Shown: positions 25,662 through 36,100 of the stretch, piece by piece | How the letters are laid out: the number at the start of each line of letters is the position of its first letter | Position numbering within the stretch: the stretch's first letter is position 1 | Assembly (NCBI RefSeq): GCF_020447225.1 | Contig: NZ_JAJAEO010000160.1 | Span: forward strand, 1 to 44,944 | Direction of reading: 5' to 3' | Source: Methylophaga pinxianii | GTDB lineage: Bacteria > Pseudomonadota > Gammaproteobacteria > Nitrosococcales > Methylophagaceae | Length of the DNA: 44,944 bases | Made by a program: the position numbers and the translations under genes | Notes under the pieces: model-generated | Databases searched by the model: none | What the model was told of the DNA's origin: nothing | What the model saw: only the letters and a program-made list of their open reading frames with translations

Positions 25662-27659
25662 TCATATCGCAAAGCACGAGCAGCCGAGCGCGCCCCAGAA
25701 TGTGCGCTTGTCCTCGGCTGGAATCGGCTGCGTCCACGCAATCTGATGGTTGTGACCATGTACACCGCATGCAGATTCACAGCCATCATGACAAGCACGA
25801 GCATACATTGAAGCGCCTGCTGCCAACCTCATTGCGAGACTGGGTTCAGTATTAACAGGGCTCCATCCTGGGGAAGCTGGAGGTAAGGGAGGAGCAAGAT
25901 CCTTGTATTCATCTTCGCCATGAACGATCCGTCCACCTGTTACGGTAAGCACTGCATTAATACGACGAATATCTTCTGGGGGAACCGTCATGAAGTCTGC
26001 TGAAAGGACAGCCAGATCGGCATACATGCCCTTCGCAAGAATGCCCTTGACTTCTGCCTCGCCTGAAAACCAAGCCGAGCCATTTGTCCAAATTCTCAGA
26101 GCTTCTTCTCGGCTTAAGATATTTTTCTCGTCATAAAGTGAGAGGCCACCAAGTGTCTTGCCCGTAGTTAGCCAATATAGCGCTACCCAAGGATCGTAAG
26201 AAGCAACTCGGGTTGCATCGGTACCACCGCCGACGGGTAAATCCATTGCCAGCATTTTTGCAATTGGTGGTGTGCGCTTGGCGGCCTCTTTACCGTAACG
26301 TTCAACAAAATATTCACCTTGAAAGGCCATACGATGTTGAGTCGCAACACCGCCACCCAGCGCCTTAATGCGTTCAAGATTTCGTTCGCTAACTGTTTCT
26401 GCGTGGTCAATGATAAAGCGGGTCTGGAAAGGTGTTTTGCCATTCACACGCTCAAAGACACTCAGGAAGCGGTCGATCGATTCGTCATAGGTGGCGTGAA
26501 TACGAAATGGCCACTTATTGGTAGCAAGTAATTCTACAATCGGTTCAAGTTCACTCTCCATATGAGGTGCCAAGTCGGGGCGCGGCTCCAGGAAGTTTTC
26601 GAAATCAGCTGCGGACCAGGTAATATTCTCCCCAGCACCGTTCATGCGCAGCATTGCTGAGCCGGCACCCGGCTCTGTCATCGTGACCCAGCGTTCGTAG
26701 TCAGACAATTCATCACCCACATTTTGAGCAAATAGATTGTAGGCAATTCGAACTGTAAGCTGATCCTTATCGTGCAGTTGCTGAATGACGTCGTAGTCTT
26801 GCGGGTAGTTCTGCCCTCCACCGCCTGCGTCAATAACGCTGGTTATACCGAGGCGGTTCATCTCGCGCATGTAGTGACGCGTTGAATTGATCTGAGCCTC
26901 GATGGGCAGTTTCGGGCCTTGTGAAAGAGTGGAATACAAAATCAGCGCTGAAGGTTTCGCGATCAACATCCCAGTTGGCTCACCTTTCGCATCCTTCTGG
27001 ATCAAGCCGCCTGGTGGATTGGGTGTATTTTTGGTAATTCCCACCGCTTTGAGGGCGGCGCGGTTCAGTAGTGCTCGTGAGTAAAGATGGAGAACAAAAA
27101 CAGGCGTCTCAGGGGCTGCTGCGTTGATTTCGTCAAGCGTTGGCATTCGCTTTTCGGCAAACTGGAATTCCGACCAGCCCCCAACGACGCGCACCCATTG
27201 TGGCGCTGGTGTCCTCTCTGCTTGATCCTTCAGCATACGGAGTGCATCCACCAGCGATGGCACGCCCTCCCAGCGTAATTCCATATTGTAATTAAGCCCA
27301 CCGCGAATAAGGTGAGTATGACTATCATTTAAACCGGGTATCACCCGCTTTCCACCCAGATCGATGATTTGAGTATCATCTGTAGCCAGACGCATTATTT
27401 CCTTATTTGAACCTGTTCTAAAGACTAATCCGCCGCCAATAGCTATTGCTTCAACTTCCGGGTTCGCTCGATCTAGGGTTGTAATGCGTCCATTCATGAA
27501 AATCATATCAACCATCGTGCTTTCCTCTTGCTGTTGCGCATCTACCCATCGCGGTCCAAGCAGTGCAAAAATACCAGCTGCTGTCGCACCTTTAAGTACT
27601 TTGCGTCGAGTTGGAGAATTAATCAGAGGATTCTGTTTAGGTTTTGACTCTTTGGGCAT
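25662..27659 (-). CDS. Tat-exported amidohydrolase (YtcJ-like) with cysteine-rich tail
   Basis: A 665-residue metal-dependent hydrolase. Start at ATG 27659 (MPKESKPKQN), supported by GGAGAGGGAGC just upstream; the frame to 27701 has no such site. A twin-arginine signal (TRRKVLKGATAAGIF, 17-31) sends the folded protein to the periplasm. Metal ligands begin with H114 and H116 (DSHTHL). The C-terminal 45 residues contain C623-x3-C-x3-C631 and C660-x-C662, which may bind a second metal. YtcJ-type enzymes cleave amide or formamide bonds of unknown substrates. Next genes are the MFS exporter (10 bases downstream) and the isochorismatase-fold hydrolase upstream. Confidence 0.88.
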   Translation of the reverse strand: MPKESKPKQNPLINSPTRRKVLKGATAAGIFALLGPRWVDAQQQEESTMVDMIFMNGRITTLDRANPEVEAIAIGGGLVFRTGSNKEIMRLATDDTQIIDLGGKRVIPGLNDSHTHLIRGGLNYNMELRWEGVPSLVDALRMLKDQAERTPAPQWVRVVGGWSEFQFAEKRMPTLDEINAAAPETPVFVLHLYSRALLNRAALKAVGITKNTPNPPGGLIQKDAKGEPTGMLIAKPSALILYSTLSQGPKLPIEAQINSTRHYMREMNRLGITSVIDAGGGGQNYPQDYDVIQQLHDKDQLTVRIAYNLFAQNVGDELSDYERWVTMTEPGAGSAMLRMNGAGENITWSAADFENFLEPRPDLAPHMESELEPIVELLATNKWPFRIHATYDESIDRFLSVFERVNGKTPFQTRFIIDHAETVSERNLERIKALGGGVATQHRMAFQGEYFVERYGKEAAKRTPPIAKMLAMDLPVGGGTDATRVASYDPWVALYWLTTGKTLGGLSLYDEKNILSREEALRIWTNGSAWFSGEAEVKGILAKGMYADLAVLSADFMTVPPEDIRRINAVLTVTGGRIVHGEDEYKDLAPPLPPASPGWSPVNTEPSLAMRLAAGASMYARACHDGCESACGVHGHNHQIAWTQPIPAEDKRTFWGALGCSCFAI

Positions 27660-27736
27660 AGCTCCCTCTCCTAGACGGTTCTGTTTAGTTTGTTGGGGCA
27701 TTTTCCTGAGACAAATACTTACGCCTCATCAATAAT

Positions 27737-28420
27737 CTATTCCGCTGACACAGGCTCGAGGCGCGGACCGTGTTTCACTCGCTCCTCAGCCTTATGAACC
27801 ATGGTGTAGGCATAGTCCACACCCATGCCATAAGCACCAGAGTGTTCTTTCACAAGTGCCATAACAGCCTCATAAGTGTCTCTATGTGCCCAGTCGCGCT
27901 GCCATTCAAGCAATACTTGTTGCCAGGTGACAGGAACCACACCTGCCTGAATCATGCGCTGCATCGAGTAATCATGAGCGTCTTTTGACGTACCCCCAGA
28001 GGCATCAGCCACCATATAAATTTCATACCCAGCATCGTGCATGGCTGATAATGCAAAGGTGTTGTTGCAGACTTCAGTCCACAGGCCGGAAACAACCACT
28101 TTGTTGCGTCCATTTTTCTTCAAAGCGTCACGTACTTTCTGGTCATCCCATGAGTTCATGGATGTCCGCTCCAAGAGCGGTGTATCAGGGAATACTGACA
28201 GTAGTTCCGGATATGTGTGACCGGAAAAGGATTCCGTTTCCACAGTAGTAATGATGGTAGGGATATTAAAAATCTTCGCCGCCTTAGCAAGGCCGACGGT
28301 GTTATTTTTCAAGGTCTGCCGATCAATACTTTGCACACCGAACGCCATTTGTGGCTGGTGGTCGATAAAAATCAATTGGCAGTTGTGGGGGGTTAATACT
28401 TCAAGTTTTGGGTTGTTCAT
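27737..28420 (-). CDS. YcaC-like isochorismatase-fold hydrolase, copy 1
   Basis: A 227-residue cysteine hydrolase. Catalytic residues: D20 (IFIDHQ) and C118 (GLWTEVCNN). The position where many relatives carry a lysine appears to be arginine (ERTSMNSW), as seen also in the second copy. YcaC-type enzymes lack known physiological substrates, but related enzymes hydrolyse amides or imines. A strong GGAGACG ribosome-binding site. Separated by 200 bases from the Rid gene, so probably its own promoter; it is a paralogue of the gene at 30863-31510 (shared GLWTE and WQRDWA stretches). Confidence 0.9.
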   Translation of the reverse strand: MNNPKLEVLTPHNCQLIFIDHQPQMAFGVQSIDRQTLKNNTVGLAKAAKIFNIPTIITTVETESFSGHTYPELLSVFPDTPLLERTSMNSWDDQKVRDALKKNGRNKVVVSGLWTEVCNNTFALSAMHDAGYEIYMVADASGGTSKDAHDYSMQRMIQAGVVPVTWQQVLLEWQRDWAHRDTYEAVMALVKEHSGAYGMGVDYAYTMVHKAEERVKHGPRLEPVSAE

Positions 28421-28620
28421 GGTCGTCTCCTGTATGGTTACCTATTGTTTTGGATCATTGATATAAGAATTTCAACATTACTTCAGTGCCGATAAAGCTA
28501 TTAGTCATAACTACCACCAACAAAGCCCCTAACCGTTTCGGCGTTGCCGGAAGAGGAATAGCTAACCATCGGTAATCTAATGGTTGTCTTAATAAAGATC
28601 TCCTTCTCTCAGCCTTGTGT

Positions 28621-29022
28621 TCATTGAATAATCGCAGTTACTCGAATTTCAAAGCGCATCGCTGGCAAACCCAATGCTTCAACCCCCACTTGTGTCCAGA
28701 CCGGTGCGTGGGAAGGCATGTACTGTCTGTATAGCTTGACAATCGTCTCGTTGACTACAGGTGGAAAGCCGCCAACATGATAGGTATTGACGTGAATAAC
28801 GTGTTCCCAGGTTGCACCTGCTGCCGCTAAAACCAACTCAATGTTGCGAAACGCTGCGGCAATTTCTTCTTCAATAGCTTCGGGGATCTTCAGGTCATCA
28901 TTCCAACCACCCTGACCGGACGTCTCTACTCGATTTCCGATCTTGACTGCGGTTGAGAAATGTAGGGCTTGACGGAAAGTCTCACCAAACCCTGGTGTGA
29001 CGATAAATTCAGGCTTATCCAT
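28621..29022 (-). CDS. Rid-family (YjgF/YER057c) protein lacking the RidA arginine
   Basis: A 133-residue Rid protein. The start is ATG 29022 rather than GTG 29025: AGGAG stands six bases before it, and this ATG overlaps the pirin stop by one base (TGATG). The core GGWNDDL, GATWEHVIHVNTYH and MRFEIRVTAI match the family. Canonical RidA has Arg before LP in a A-R-L-P stretch; here it reads A-L-G-L-P, so the deaminase arginine is absent. It therefore resembles the Rid4-Rid7 groups, whose functions are unknown but which are found in catabolic operons. Coupled to pirin copy 2. Confidence 0.85.
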   Translation of the reverse strand: MDKPEFIVTPGFGETFRQALHFSTAVKIGNRVETSGQGGWNDDLKIPEAIEEEIAAAFRNIELVLAAAGATWEHVIHVNTYHVGGFPPVVNETIVKLYRQYMPSHAPVWTQVGVEALGLPAMRFEIRVTAIIQ

Positions 29023-29921
29023 CACACGCTCCTTTTCATTGACATGGGCGTTGCTGGCTCATCGGGTAGAGGGATGAACTCTGCATCATCAGCATCAGGT
29101 AGTTTCATCTTGCCCGCTTTCCAGTCTGATGCAGCTTGTGCAAGACGTTCTTTAGACGAGGACACAAAGTTCCAATAGATGAATCTCTCACCGATGGGCT
29201 CGCCACCAAGAACCATCACAGTAGATTGTGTAATAGCTAGTAACCGTGAAGCGGTCGAGCCGACCACCAACATCCGACCGCTTTGGTAGCGAATTCCCCC
29301 CAACTCCACCAAACCACTCGCAATGTATATCGCTCGTTCGCTGTAACCGTCTGGAATCTCAGCAGTCGAGCCCGCTGTCATATCAAGATGTGCATAAAAC
29401 AAAGGCGAATGTGTTTCAGCTCTGGCCGTCAGACCATAGGCACTGCCAGCAATAAGTTGCCCGGCCACACCTTTGTCATTCCACTGCGGTAAATCACGGT
29501 CAGCATGGTGAGAAAAGGAGGGAGCGCTCTCCTCCTGTTCGACTGGCAGAGCTACCCAAGCCTGGATTCCGTGCAAGTGATCGCCATGAGCCCGAGCGTG
29601 TTCAAATCGCTCGCTGTGAGTAATGCCCCGTCCCGCAGTCATCCAATTGACTTCATGTGGGCGAATAGTCTGTTGGTAGCCAAGACTGTCGCGATGCATT
29701 ACCTCGCCAGAGAACAAGTAGGTTACCGTTGAAAGACCGATATGGGGATGCGGACGTACATCGATGCTGCGATCCAAACCGGGCATGATATCTAGCGGCC
29801 CCATATGGTCAAAGAAAATGAAGGGGCCTATCATGCGTTGCTTTGCAAACGGCAAGATACGGCCAACTTCCAAGCCGCCACCAAGGCCGCGCCGTCGTTG
29901 TTCAATAACCATTTCAATCAT
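29022..29921 (-). CDS. Pirin-family bicupin, copy 2
   Basis: A 299-residue pirin. The start chosen is ATG 29921 (MIEMVIEQRRRG), preceded by AGGAAC; an upstream in-frame start at 30077 would run into the AraC gene. Metal ligands H58, H60, H102 and E104 occur in RPHPHIG and GITHSER. It is a longer variant than copy 1 (extra C-terminal tail). It overlaps the Rid gene start and follows the AraC gene by 16 bases, so AraC-pirin-Rid probably form an operon. Confidence 0.92.
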   Translation of the reverse strand: MIEMVIEQRRRGLGGGLEVGRILPFAKQRMIGPFIFFDHMGPLDIMPGLDRSIDVRPHPHIGLSTVTYLFSGEVMHRDSLGYQQTIRPHEVNWMTAGRGITHSERFEHARAHGDHLHGIQAWVALPVEQEESAPSFSHHADRDLPQWNDKGVAGQLIAGSAYGLTARAETHSPLFYAHLDMTAGSTAEIPDGYSERAIYIASGLVELGGIRYQSGRMLVVGSTASRLLAITQSTVMVLGGEPIGERFIYWNFVSSSKERLAQAASDWKAGKMKLPDADDAEFIPLPDEPATPMSMKRSV

Positions 29922-29937
29922 GTGGTTTGTTCCTGAT

Positions 29938-30531
29938 TCAGGCAGCTTGTCGCGGTAACATTTCAGTAAACTTCGACGATTGAGATCTGGCAATATGTAG
30001 CTTTCGCCAGCTTTGCGGTGACATACCCGTTTCAAGTCTGAAAACACGGCAAAAATGTGATTGGTCACAAAACCCATTGCTGAGTGCGATTTCGCTCAAG
30101 GATAAGCTCGAATGCAACATTTGCTGCCTTGCGGCCTGCACTCGTGAGCCAGTAACGTATTTCTGTGGAGTGACACCCGTCGTGTGTTTAAATGCGTGGG
30201 AAAAATGACTGACGCTCAAATTCAGTAGCGAAGCGAGATCGGTTGTACGAATGCAATGTTCGAGATGGTCTTTTATGTATTCGTCTACACGAGAAATCTG
30301 CCAACGAAGCAATCCTCCCCTATTTTTAGGTGAAAATGATTTATCAGTTCTGTCTTCTGCCAGCAAGCTGATTGCCTGATCGAGAAAAGTCGAAGCGATT
30401 TCGGCATCACGATGAATGACTCGCTCAGTCTCCTTCAGTAACATCAGCAGTTGCCTCGAATGTTTCAAACCGCCAGAAACCAAGGAGTCTGAGTTGTCCA
30501 ATAAGTTAGCTTTGCTAGCATTCCGGTTCAT
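29938..30531 (-). CDS. AraC-family transcriptional regulator
   Basis: A 197-residue regulator with the DNA-binding double helix-turn-helix at about 85-185: LASLLNLSVSHFSHAFKHTTGVTPQKYV and SLSEIALSNGFCDQSHFCRVFR. The N-terminal 80 residues are helical and have no recognised ligand domain, so the inducer cannot be guessed. It lies immediately before pirin copy 2 and the Rid gene and probably regulates them and/or neighbouring hydrolases. GGAG lies nine bases before its ATG. Confidence 0.92.
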   Translation of the reverse strand: MNRNASKANLLDNSDSLVSGGLKHSRQLLMLLKETERVIHRDAEIASTFLDQAISLLAEDRTDKSFSPKNRGGLLRWQISRVDEYIKDHLEHCIRTTDLASLLNLSVSHFSHAFKHTTGVTPQKYVTGSRVQAARQQMLHSSLSLSEIALSNGFCDQSHFCRVFRLETGMSPQSWRKLHIARSQSSKFTEMLPRQAA

Positions 30532-30862
30532 AGCTCACGCTCCATGGCTTGAATAAAATCCTGCTGGCATATTTAAGTCATCACTATGAATACAGGATGA
30601 TGTTTTTAAGATGTCTCAAACAGACCCAAACGGGTGGGCATTCACCAACACTAAAGTGGTGGTTAATTCGAAAGGCCAATTAATCCATGTAGAACAACCG
30701 TAGTTAATGCATGACTCCGAGTGGCAGTTGCCAGAGTCATCGCTAACGTCTGCATCTGAGCATGGATAGTTGGAACTGCTGAGGGCATGATGGAGCAAGA
30801 TAATTCAGCTTAAGCGCAACGCTTCAGTAAAGGTTTTAATCACCCTGCGCAGTAATTCTGCT
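30532..30862. other. Intergenic stretch with promoter for AraC operon; possible small ORF
   Basis: 331 bases without an established gene. A plus-strand frame of 30 codons starts at ATG 30611 (MSQTDPNGWAFTNTKVV) and ends at 30703; it reads like real protein and could be a fragment of a lost gene, but has no recognised homology and no good ribosome-binding site. A minus-strand frame across the same stretch looks like a shadow. The part nearest 30531 should hold the AraC promoter. Confidence 0.4.
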
Positions 30863-31510
30863 CTACCACGAGGGTATTGGCGTATTGAGCAACTGCTGCT
30901 CCCACATGAACGCAATACCGCTACTACCACCATGCTGCTTTATCACCTCAATAAGCTCGGCAAGGTGGTCGGTACGCGCCCAATCTCGCTGCCACTCTGC
31001 TGCAAGTGCCATCCAGGTCATCATATTGGCGCCAGCGGCAATCATGCGTTGAATAGCGACTTCATGTGCTTCAACAGAAACAGCGCCCGATGCATCTGTA
31101 ATCACTGTTACATCCCACCCCTCACCAAGTGCTTGGATAGTTGGCATCGCAACACATATTTCAGTCCATAAACCTGCGATTATTAGCTGCTTTCGGCCAG
31201 TTGCGATGACTGCATCGACAACTTTTTGATCTTCCCAAGTATTGATAAAAGTGCGATCGATGACTTCCTGGCCGGGAAATACATCAGTTATCTGAGGGAA
31301 AATATCGCCACCCTGAGCTGCTATTACACTTGTCAGGATGGTGGGGACACCGAAGGCCTTAGCGGCTTTTGCCAAGCCCGCTGAGTTATTAATTACCATC
31401 TGTGGTTCGTGGCTATTCAGGTTTGCAAGTTGATAGGGCTGGTGATCAATGAGAACAAGCACTGAGTCTTCGGGACGAAGAAGAGAATTAAGGCCGTTAC
31501 GAAAAGTCAT
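30863..31510 (-). CDS. YcaC-like isochorismatase-fold hydrolase, copy 2
   Basis: A 215-residue cysteine hydrolase. The start at ATG 31510 (MTFRNGLNSLL) has AGAGGA upstream; the longer frame would run through the LysR promoter and into its gene, so it is rejected. Catalytic D22 (VLIDHQ) and C119 (GLWTEICV), again with Arg where a lysine is often seen (DRTFINTW). Divergent from the LysR gene with 154 bases between them, the standard layout for LysR activation of a target. Probable target: this enzyme, acting on an amide- or imine-type compound. Confidence 0.9.
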   Translation of the reverse strand: MTFRNGLNSLLRPEDSVLVLIDHQPYQLANLNSHEPQMVINNSAGLAKAAKAFGVPTILTSVIAAQGGDIFPQITDVFPGQEVIDRTFINTWEDQKVVDAVIATGRKQLIIAGLWTEICVAMPTIQALGEGWDVTVITDASGAVSVEAHEVAIQRMIAAGANMMTWMALAAEWQRDWARTDHLAELIEVIKQHGGSSGIAFMWEQQLLNTPIPSW

Positions 31511-31664
31511 GAATATATCCTCTGTTGCCATATAGAGTAATGTTGATCTTCTGGGAGCAACACGCCAGCTACGACGTTTTCCACAACAACAGTCTGCTAT
31601 GTCAGTACACGATACGGTAGTACTATCTCGTGACAAACTATGTCGCGTAATTAGGAACACTGAA

Positions 31665-32576
31665 ATGGATATCAAAGAGCTTGAGACTTTCGTCGAAGTT
31701 GCTGATGCTGGGGGAATTTCGCCTGCTGCATTTCGGCTCGGCGTGTCCAAGTCTATCGTAAGCCGCCGGCTCGTAAGGCTCGAAACGGAACTTGGTGTTC
31801 AGTTGCTTGCGCGAACCACACGTGGAGCTGCTCTAACAGAAGCCGGAACCTTATTCCGAATTTACGCAGCCAAAATCTGTTCCGAAATCGACGAGGCCAG
31901 GGAGACAATCTTACCCGCAGGTGACCTCTCCGGTCGCTTACGAATTGCTATGCCGCTGACTTTCGGCCCGACTCATTTCGCTCCCGTAATTGCGGAAATG
32001 GCGCGACGTCACCCCAAGCTTTATATCCAAACCTGCTACAGTGATCGCTTTGTGGATATTGTCGCAGAGGGTTTTGATTGTGCAATCCGGGTTGGCTATC
32101 TTCAGGACTCCAACTTAATCGCCAGACGCATTGGCCCTATCTTTGGAAAGCTTGTCGCGAGTCCGGATTATATAAAAGTGCACGGGTCACCTGAGACGCC
32201 TGAAGAACTTATTACACATCAAGCGCTAATGCAGGGCACCGAAGCCTGGAAACTCATGGACGGCAATGAGATTATCACCATCCAGCCGCAGGGTCGCTTT
32301 AAGGCCGACAACGGCGTGGCGCTTGTAGCAGCTGCAATTGCAGGGCTTGGGATCGCTTATGTCCCGGATGGCCTAACCGATGAGTATGTGGCTTCGGGTG
32401 CGCTTGTTCCTGTCATGCCCCGCCATCCACCACCTCCAGCAGGTGCATACGTTATCCGTCCGCCAAGTCAGCATCCGGTACGAAAGGTTCGGGTTCTGAC
32501 CGAACTGCTGATCGAATATTTCGACCAGCCTCAGCATATGAGTAACGATATTCAATCTATTGAGAAAAATCGATAA
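31665..32576 (+). CDS. LysR-family regulator
   Basis: A 303-residue LTTR. The start at ATG 31665 (MDIKELETFVEVAD) is supported by TAGGAAC upstream and by homology to the standard LysR start; the longer frame from 31599 is rejected. Helix-turn-helix about 17-36 (SPAAFRLGVSKSIVSRRLVRLE); effector domain about 90-295. It is divergent from isochorismatase copy 2, its probable target. Its 3' end overlaps the convergent response-regulator gene by 20 bases. Confidence 0.92.
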   Translation: MDIKELETFVEVADAGGISPAAFRLGVSKSIVSRRLVRLETELGVQLLARTTRGAALTEAGTLFRIYAAKICSEIDEARETILPAGDLSGRLRIAMPLTFGPTHFAPVIAEMARRHPKLYIQTCYSDRFVDIVAEGFDCAIRVGYLQDSNLIARRIGPIFGKLVASPDYIKVHGSPETPEELITHQALMQGTEAWKLMDGNEIITIQPQGRFKADNGVALVAAAIAGLGIAYVPDGLTDEYVASGALVPVMPRHPPPPAGAYVIRPPSQHPVRKVRVLTELLIEYFDQPQHMSNDIQSIEKNR

Positions 32577-33195
32577 TTCCCCGCTGAATACCGATAGTGA
32601 CCGCATGCGTCCGATTATGCGCTGCCAGCTTTTCCATTATGTTTCGAAGATGACCTTTAACAGTATCTTCACCTATTGCCATTGCCAGAGCCGCTTCCTT
32701 ATTCGATAAGCCGTTGGCGACATGTTGAAGTACCTCAACTTCTCTGTTGGTAAGACCATTCTGATCCATGTGGGCGGCCAACTCAGCTGCGATCTCCGGC
32801 GGGAAACGACGTTTACCGGCTGCTAATACACGAATGGTTTCAATGAGTTCATGGCGCAACGCGCTTTTCAAAAGATAACCTCGCGCCCCTGCCTTGATAG
32901 CTTTTAACGTCCTTATATCGCCACGGTAAGTGGTAAGCACAGCAATACAAGCCTGCGGAAACTCCGAAATGATGGAACTGATTGCGCCAATACCATCAAG
33001 TTCAGGCATTTGAATGTCCATGATGGTGACGTCTGGTTGAATTTTCCGGTAGGAATGAATTGCCTCAAGACCATTAGAGGCTTCTCCCACTAGGATGATG
33101 TCTTCAGAACCTTCTAACAACGATTGAATACCCTCCCGTATAAGAGGATGATCATCTACTATCAGAACTTTAATAAGCCTGTTGGTATCTGCCAT
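32557..33195 (-). CDS. NarL/FixJ-type response regulator
   Basis: A 212-residue regulator from ATG 33195 (MADTNRLIKV); the longer frame extends back into the sensor gene. Receiver domain with acidic pair D14-D15, phospho-acceptor D60 (TIMDIQMPE) and a lysine in YLLKSA; then a LuxR-type helix-turn-helix at about 140-205 (LTNREVEVLQHVANGL). It starts four bases after the sensor kinase stop, so the pair is one operon. It overlaps the convergent LysR gene at the 3' end. Targets unknown. Confidence 0.93.
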   Translation of the reverse strand: MADTNRLIKVLIVDDHPLIREGIQSLLEGSEDIILVGEASNGLEAIHSYRKIQPDVTIMDIQMPELDGIGAISSIISEFPQACIAVLTTYRGDIRTLKAIKAGARGYLLKSALRHELIETIRVLAAGKRRFPPEIAAELAAHMDQNGLTNREVEVLQHVANGLSNKEAALAMAIGEDTVKGHLRNIMEKLAAHNRTHAVTIGIQRGIIDFSQ

Positions 33196-33199
33196 AGAG

Positions 33200-36100
33200 T
33201 TACCCTGCTCTTTTGGATCGGCTCTGTTTTTCGTCAACTTCATTTTCATAGGCAACTAAACTAGGTAATGAAAGCTGTATACGTGTACCGTTATCAGGGT
33301 CACTAACGATCATCAGATTTGCGTCGATTCTACTGGCCCGTTCGTACATCCCTCTTAGTCCGCCATGTTTTGGCTTTCCATGTATTCGCTGATAAAGCGG
33401 ATCAATACCTACCCCATCATCATCAACAAGCATCTCAAAAGTGCGAGCCGAGTATATGAAGGAAACTTTAATCTGGGTAGCCTCTGCGTGGCGAATCGCA
33501 TTGAAAACAGCTTCTCTACCTACCTGATAAAAAACATCACGAACTTCATTCCTAAGTGCCAGCGGTTCGCCCTTATTGCTAACTTGGTAGATCGCAGAGA
33601 AAGGGACGCCGGCTTCAAGCTTCAGAGCCTGAAACGCTATGGCTAAATCTTCATTTGGTGCCATCTGGCCACGCAAACCAGTAATTCGGTCTCGCCCCTC
33701 AGCAATAACCTGCTCGGCCCGGTTCATCGCCTTTTCCATGGAAGAGCGGGCACGGGATTCTAAAGGTAGGTTGTTAGCGATAGCCTGAAAGCTGAGCATC
33801 ATTCCCTGAACGCTTTGGAGCAAAGTGTCATGCAATTCTCGCGCTATACGCTCGCGCTCCTGAAAGCGCTCTTCAAGACGGGTTCTTAAAATTGTCTTCT
33901 CTCGTTGTGTATAAGCGCGGGACGCCCATATCACAAGCACCAGAATCGCTAATAAAGAGAGCAGAAGAAATTCTGGGCGCTGATAAAAAATCTGGGGAAT
34001 GATGAGATCTAAATCCGCCTCAGGGAGATGTAGATGTCCGTTATCACCAAGCGCACGAACCTGAAATTCGTAATTACCTGGACGCAGACGTGTGAAATGT
34101 GCTTGTCTTAAGCGCCCAGCGTCAACCCATTCCGAGTCATGTCCATTAAGCCGGAATTGAAAGCGCATGGCTTCAGGCGCGGCCAGGTTTAATGCTGAAT
34201 ATTTAATTACTAGCTTATCCGGCGCAACTGGTAATCGAACAGGCGCGGAAGAGATATCTATGTTGACGCCATCAACTGCCAGCGACTTAATTTTTACGAC
34301 GGGTGGACGTGCCATCCCTCTTAATTGGTAAGGATCAACGCTGACAACCCCATTACCGGTGGAGAACCATAGTATGCCTTCTTGCGTGAAAACCGCCGTG
34401 GGCAGCGGCATGACCTTATAGAGATCCATAGGCAGCTGGCCGATGTGATCATGCGAGCTGTACATCAGTGTGTCACCACCCGCTATAATGCGCTCAATCT
34501 CAGCTGCGGGCAGTTTATAAATACCGCCGCGACTGTGTACCCAGATATCCATCCCGGATTCTTTATTATCTTTTTCAGTTGGCACAGCGACTAGCCCGTA
34601 GATATTCTGAAATGGCCCTGCAGCCGGCAACTCAAGTGAATGAAACCGCCCGTTCTTGAGATATGCCAAGCCATTCTGACCGCCTACCCAAGTTCGTCCG
34701 GGCAAATGTAACATTGCTGTGACATGCCCGATGTTCAGACCTTGCTGCTCACTCCAGTGAAAGATTTTCTGCTCATCATAAGACACCAGAAGATTATCCC
34801 TGTAGCCAAACCACAGTTTGCCCGTCAAGTCTCTAGAAGCAGTGACTGGCATCACTTGACGCCTAGAATCACTAACTGGCTCTAAACGTCGCCATTTCTG
34901 TTCAGCCCAAACGAACAGTCCTGCTCGATTTATTGAGACCCATATATCGCCATCCTTACCAACCACTATGGCTCTGACGGCAGATTCATGGGCAGACTCG
35001 ACAGGTAATGCTGCGATGCGCTCAAGTTCATCATCTGCAAGCGAAAAAATCCCCCGGTGCCCTCCAGCCAACAAGCCATATTCGTGACTGTTTATCAATG
35101 TGGTGATCGGCATGTCCAACTCATAAATGGACTGACCGCTGTCACCCAAGCCCCTTAGCTGGCCATTGTCATTGCCGATCCACAATGAACCCGTATCGCT
35201 TACCACCAATGCGTGACCACCTGCTCCCCCAGGCAGAACGAGAGGAGTTAATGTTTTACGCGTGAGCCTATCAAAACCCTCATCGGTACCCACCCATAAA
35301 CTACCATCACGATCGATGAACTGGCTCAATACATTATCAGAGCTGAGTCCATCGCGAATTGCGTACTTATTGACGCCATCTCTATTCTGAATAGATCGTG
35401 GCGACTCTCCAACCGGCATGTATTGCACACCGGATGCGAGCGTCCCAAGCCAAATATCTCCTTTAGTGTCTATAACGATACTTGTAGCCCGTGAAGCTTC
35501 TATCTCTTCAAACTTAACGTCTGCATAGCCAGTTTTTTTTAGGTGGGTGATATGGTCCCTGGCTCGATCAGTTATCCATATGTCACCTCTTGGGGAAGAG
35601 ACAATTTTGCTGACAGACTGACTCTTTACGCCAATCTCTATAAACATCGATGCCCCAGGGGGAAGCATATATATAACTTCTTCACTTGCTGCCCATACAT
35701 AACCATCAGCATCCACGTGCACCGCCTGAGCATGATGTTCATTAAACCCTTCTTTTTTGCCAACTTGGTGCCAATTAGTACCATCATGCCGGGCTAAGCC
35801 ATCATTCGTTGCAACCCAAATTTGTCCTTGCTGGTCTTCTGCTAAACCAAAAACCACCCCACCCGGGAGGCCTGGATCAACTGGTTGAATCACCCCGTTT
35901 ACATCTATCAAGCGCACCCCGCCTTCACGCAGACCAACCCATAGGCCTTCAGTGGTGGTTAGAAGTGTCGAGACAGCGCCGAGCGGCTCACCATTAGTAG
36001 GAACAAATTTCTCAAAATCAAAACCATCAAAGCGATACAAGGAATCCTGAGTACCTAACCAAAGGTATCCATCTGCAGTTTGTTCGAACGCTAACACTGA

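Noticed and set aside
28561-28600. Inverted repeat AACCAT...ATGGTT between the Rid and isochorismatase genes.
   Set aside because: No T-run on either strand and a long loop, so not counted as a terminator.
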